A stretch of DNA of 5,774 nt from Acidobacteriota bacterium (GTDB lineage: Bacteria > Acidobacteriota > Terriglobia > Acidiferrales > UBA7541), in contig QHYF01000371.1 of NCBI GenBank assembly GCA_003224075.1, forward strand, positions 1-5,774, in the 5' to 3' direction. Positions 5,218 through 5,774 of the stretch are shown here, piece after piece. Under the pieces are notes generated by a model, which saw nothing but the letters and a program-made list of their open reading frames with translations, did not search any database and had not been told where the DNA came from. Numbering within the stretch: position 1 is the first letter of the stretch; every line of letters starts with the position of its first letter. The translations under genes and the position numbers were made by a program.

Positions 5218-5774
5218 TTACTGGGGAATTTCGTGGAAGGAGAGGACTTTGTAGCTGCTGGTCGGCTGCGCCCTCTGGATCCAGCAGGAGCTGTACCGCA
5301 TGCCATTGCCTTGCATTGCGGCAAGGAATGAGACGGAGGCCCCTCCCAGGTCTGGCAACAGATTCCCAGAGGAGTCCCGCGTTTGGGCTACAAACATTGC
5401 CCCATTGATTTGCTTGTATTGGCCGTTCTGCGAATTGTTCACGACGCCTTGCCCAATCACAAGGATGATTCCGTACCAATTCGTGTCCGGATCGTAGGTA
5501 AACGTGCCGGTAACCAGCAGAAGCCCGTATCCATCGTTGCTCCAGTTGCTGATGTCCAGGTTGCCGTTGACGACGACAGTGAGCGGATTGGTGGGGGACA
5601 TCCCCAACGGTGTCAACGCCGATCCCGTGACGGTGGGGAGGGGATAGGTTACAGGGCCCGAGGGGATGATAACGTCTGCGTTCTGAACGATGGTTTGCAC
5701 GATCGAATCGAGTTGACTCGGCGTTTGGAACGGCGGCGTCAGGGGCTCGACATCTGGCCACGCACCCTGGCCGG
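5218..5774 (-). CDS. C-terminal part of a probable second PilX-like pilus or secreted protein
   Basis: The frame is open from the right edge to the TAA at 5218-5220, showing 184 residues without an N-terminus. A GTG at 5700 lies inside the frame but has no role, since the coding pattern continues upstream (WPDVEPLTPPFQTPSQLDSI). The visible part is made of alternating hydrophobic strands and Gly/Asn turns: LTVVVNGNLDISNW, GYGLLLVTGTF, NWYGIILVIGQG, QINGAMFVAQT, then YSSCWIQ and YKVLSFHEIPQ. This matches, from memory, the C-terminal half of large PilX-N-domain proteins found next to minor pilins in Acidobacteriota. The WYG-(I/A) strand is also shared with the PilX-like protein at 1098-2561. 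Because the N-terminus is missing, a type III prepilin signal cannot be verified. The alternative is an unrelated secreted beta-solenoid protein. It reads in the same direction as the pilin operon, 250 bases upstream. Confidence 0.75.
   Translation of the reverse strand, partial: GQGAWPDVEPLTPPFQTPSQLDSIVQTIVQNADVIIPSGPVTYPLPTVTGSALTPLGMSPTNPLTVVVNGNLDISNWSNDGYGLLLVTGTFTYDPDTNWYGIILVIGQGVVNNSQNGQYKQINGAMFVAQTRDSSGNLLPDLGGASVSFLAAMQGNGMRYSSCWIQRAQPTSSYKVLSFHEIPQ

Noticed and set aside
5153..5761. Long minus-strand open frame overlapping the right-edge gene
   Set aside because: It lies in another frame of the PilX-like gene, has Arg/His-rich low-quality composition and no family features. The frame ending at 5218 has clear strand-and-turn protein character.

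Overview
The window looks like a chromosomal segment of a Gram-negative bacterium with moderately high GC. The style of its minor pilins and its secreted S9-type peptidase suggest an Acidobacteriota-like organism. That placement is an inference from protein style, not from a marker gene. All genes that can be supported lie on the minus strand, so the window reads biologically from right to left.

Layout, right to left: (1) 5774-5218 is the C-terminal part of a secreted or pilus-type protein, probably PilX-like, whose N-terminus lies outside the window. (2) 5217-4968 is a gap of 250 bases with no convincing gene, promoter or terminator. (3) 4967-1098 is a compact minor-pilin operon in the order FimT/GspH-like, PilV-like, PilW-like, PilX-like. 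The gaps between genes are 9-10 bases, and at two junctions the stop codon sits inside the next gene's ribosome binding site. A clear intrinsic terminator follows at 1044-1008. (4) A separate unit starts with a TTGACA promoter candidate near 934-906 and a perfect AGGAGG site. It encodes a signal-peptide-bearing S9-family peptidase, of which only the signal peptide and part of the beta-propeller (293 residues) are in the window.

The four pilins match the order of the minor pilins of type IV pili (FimU/PilV/PilW/PilX) and of the tip pseudopilins GspH/I/J/K of type II secretion. By that analogy they would form a complex in the inner membrane that primes pilus assembly and sits at the pilus tip. 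Three have Glu at mature position 5 and the PilX-like protein does not, as in GspK. It carries a large Gly/Asn-rich C-terminal domain instead.

The most notable feature is a perfect 13-base tandem duplication at 3161-3186 inside the PilW-like gene. It shifts the reading frame by one base and splits the gene in two. Removing one copy restores an uninterrupted 364-residue protein that contains an EF-hand-like calcium loop. This could be a phase-variable state, a recent inactivating mutation or an assembly artefact. I see no RNA gene, CRISPR array, insertion sequence or wholly unfamiliar system.
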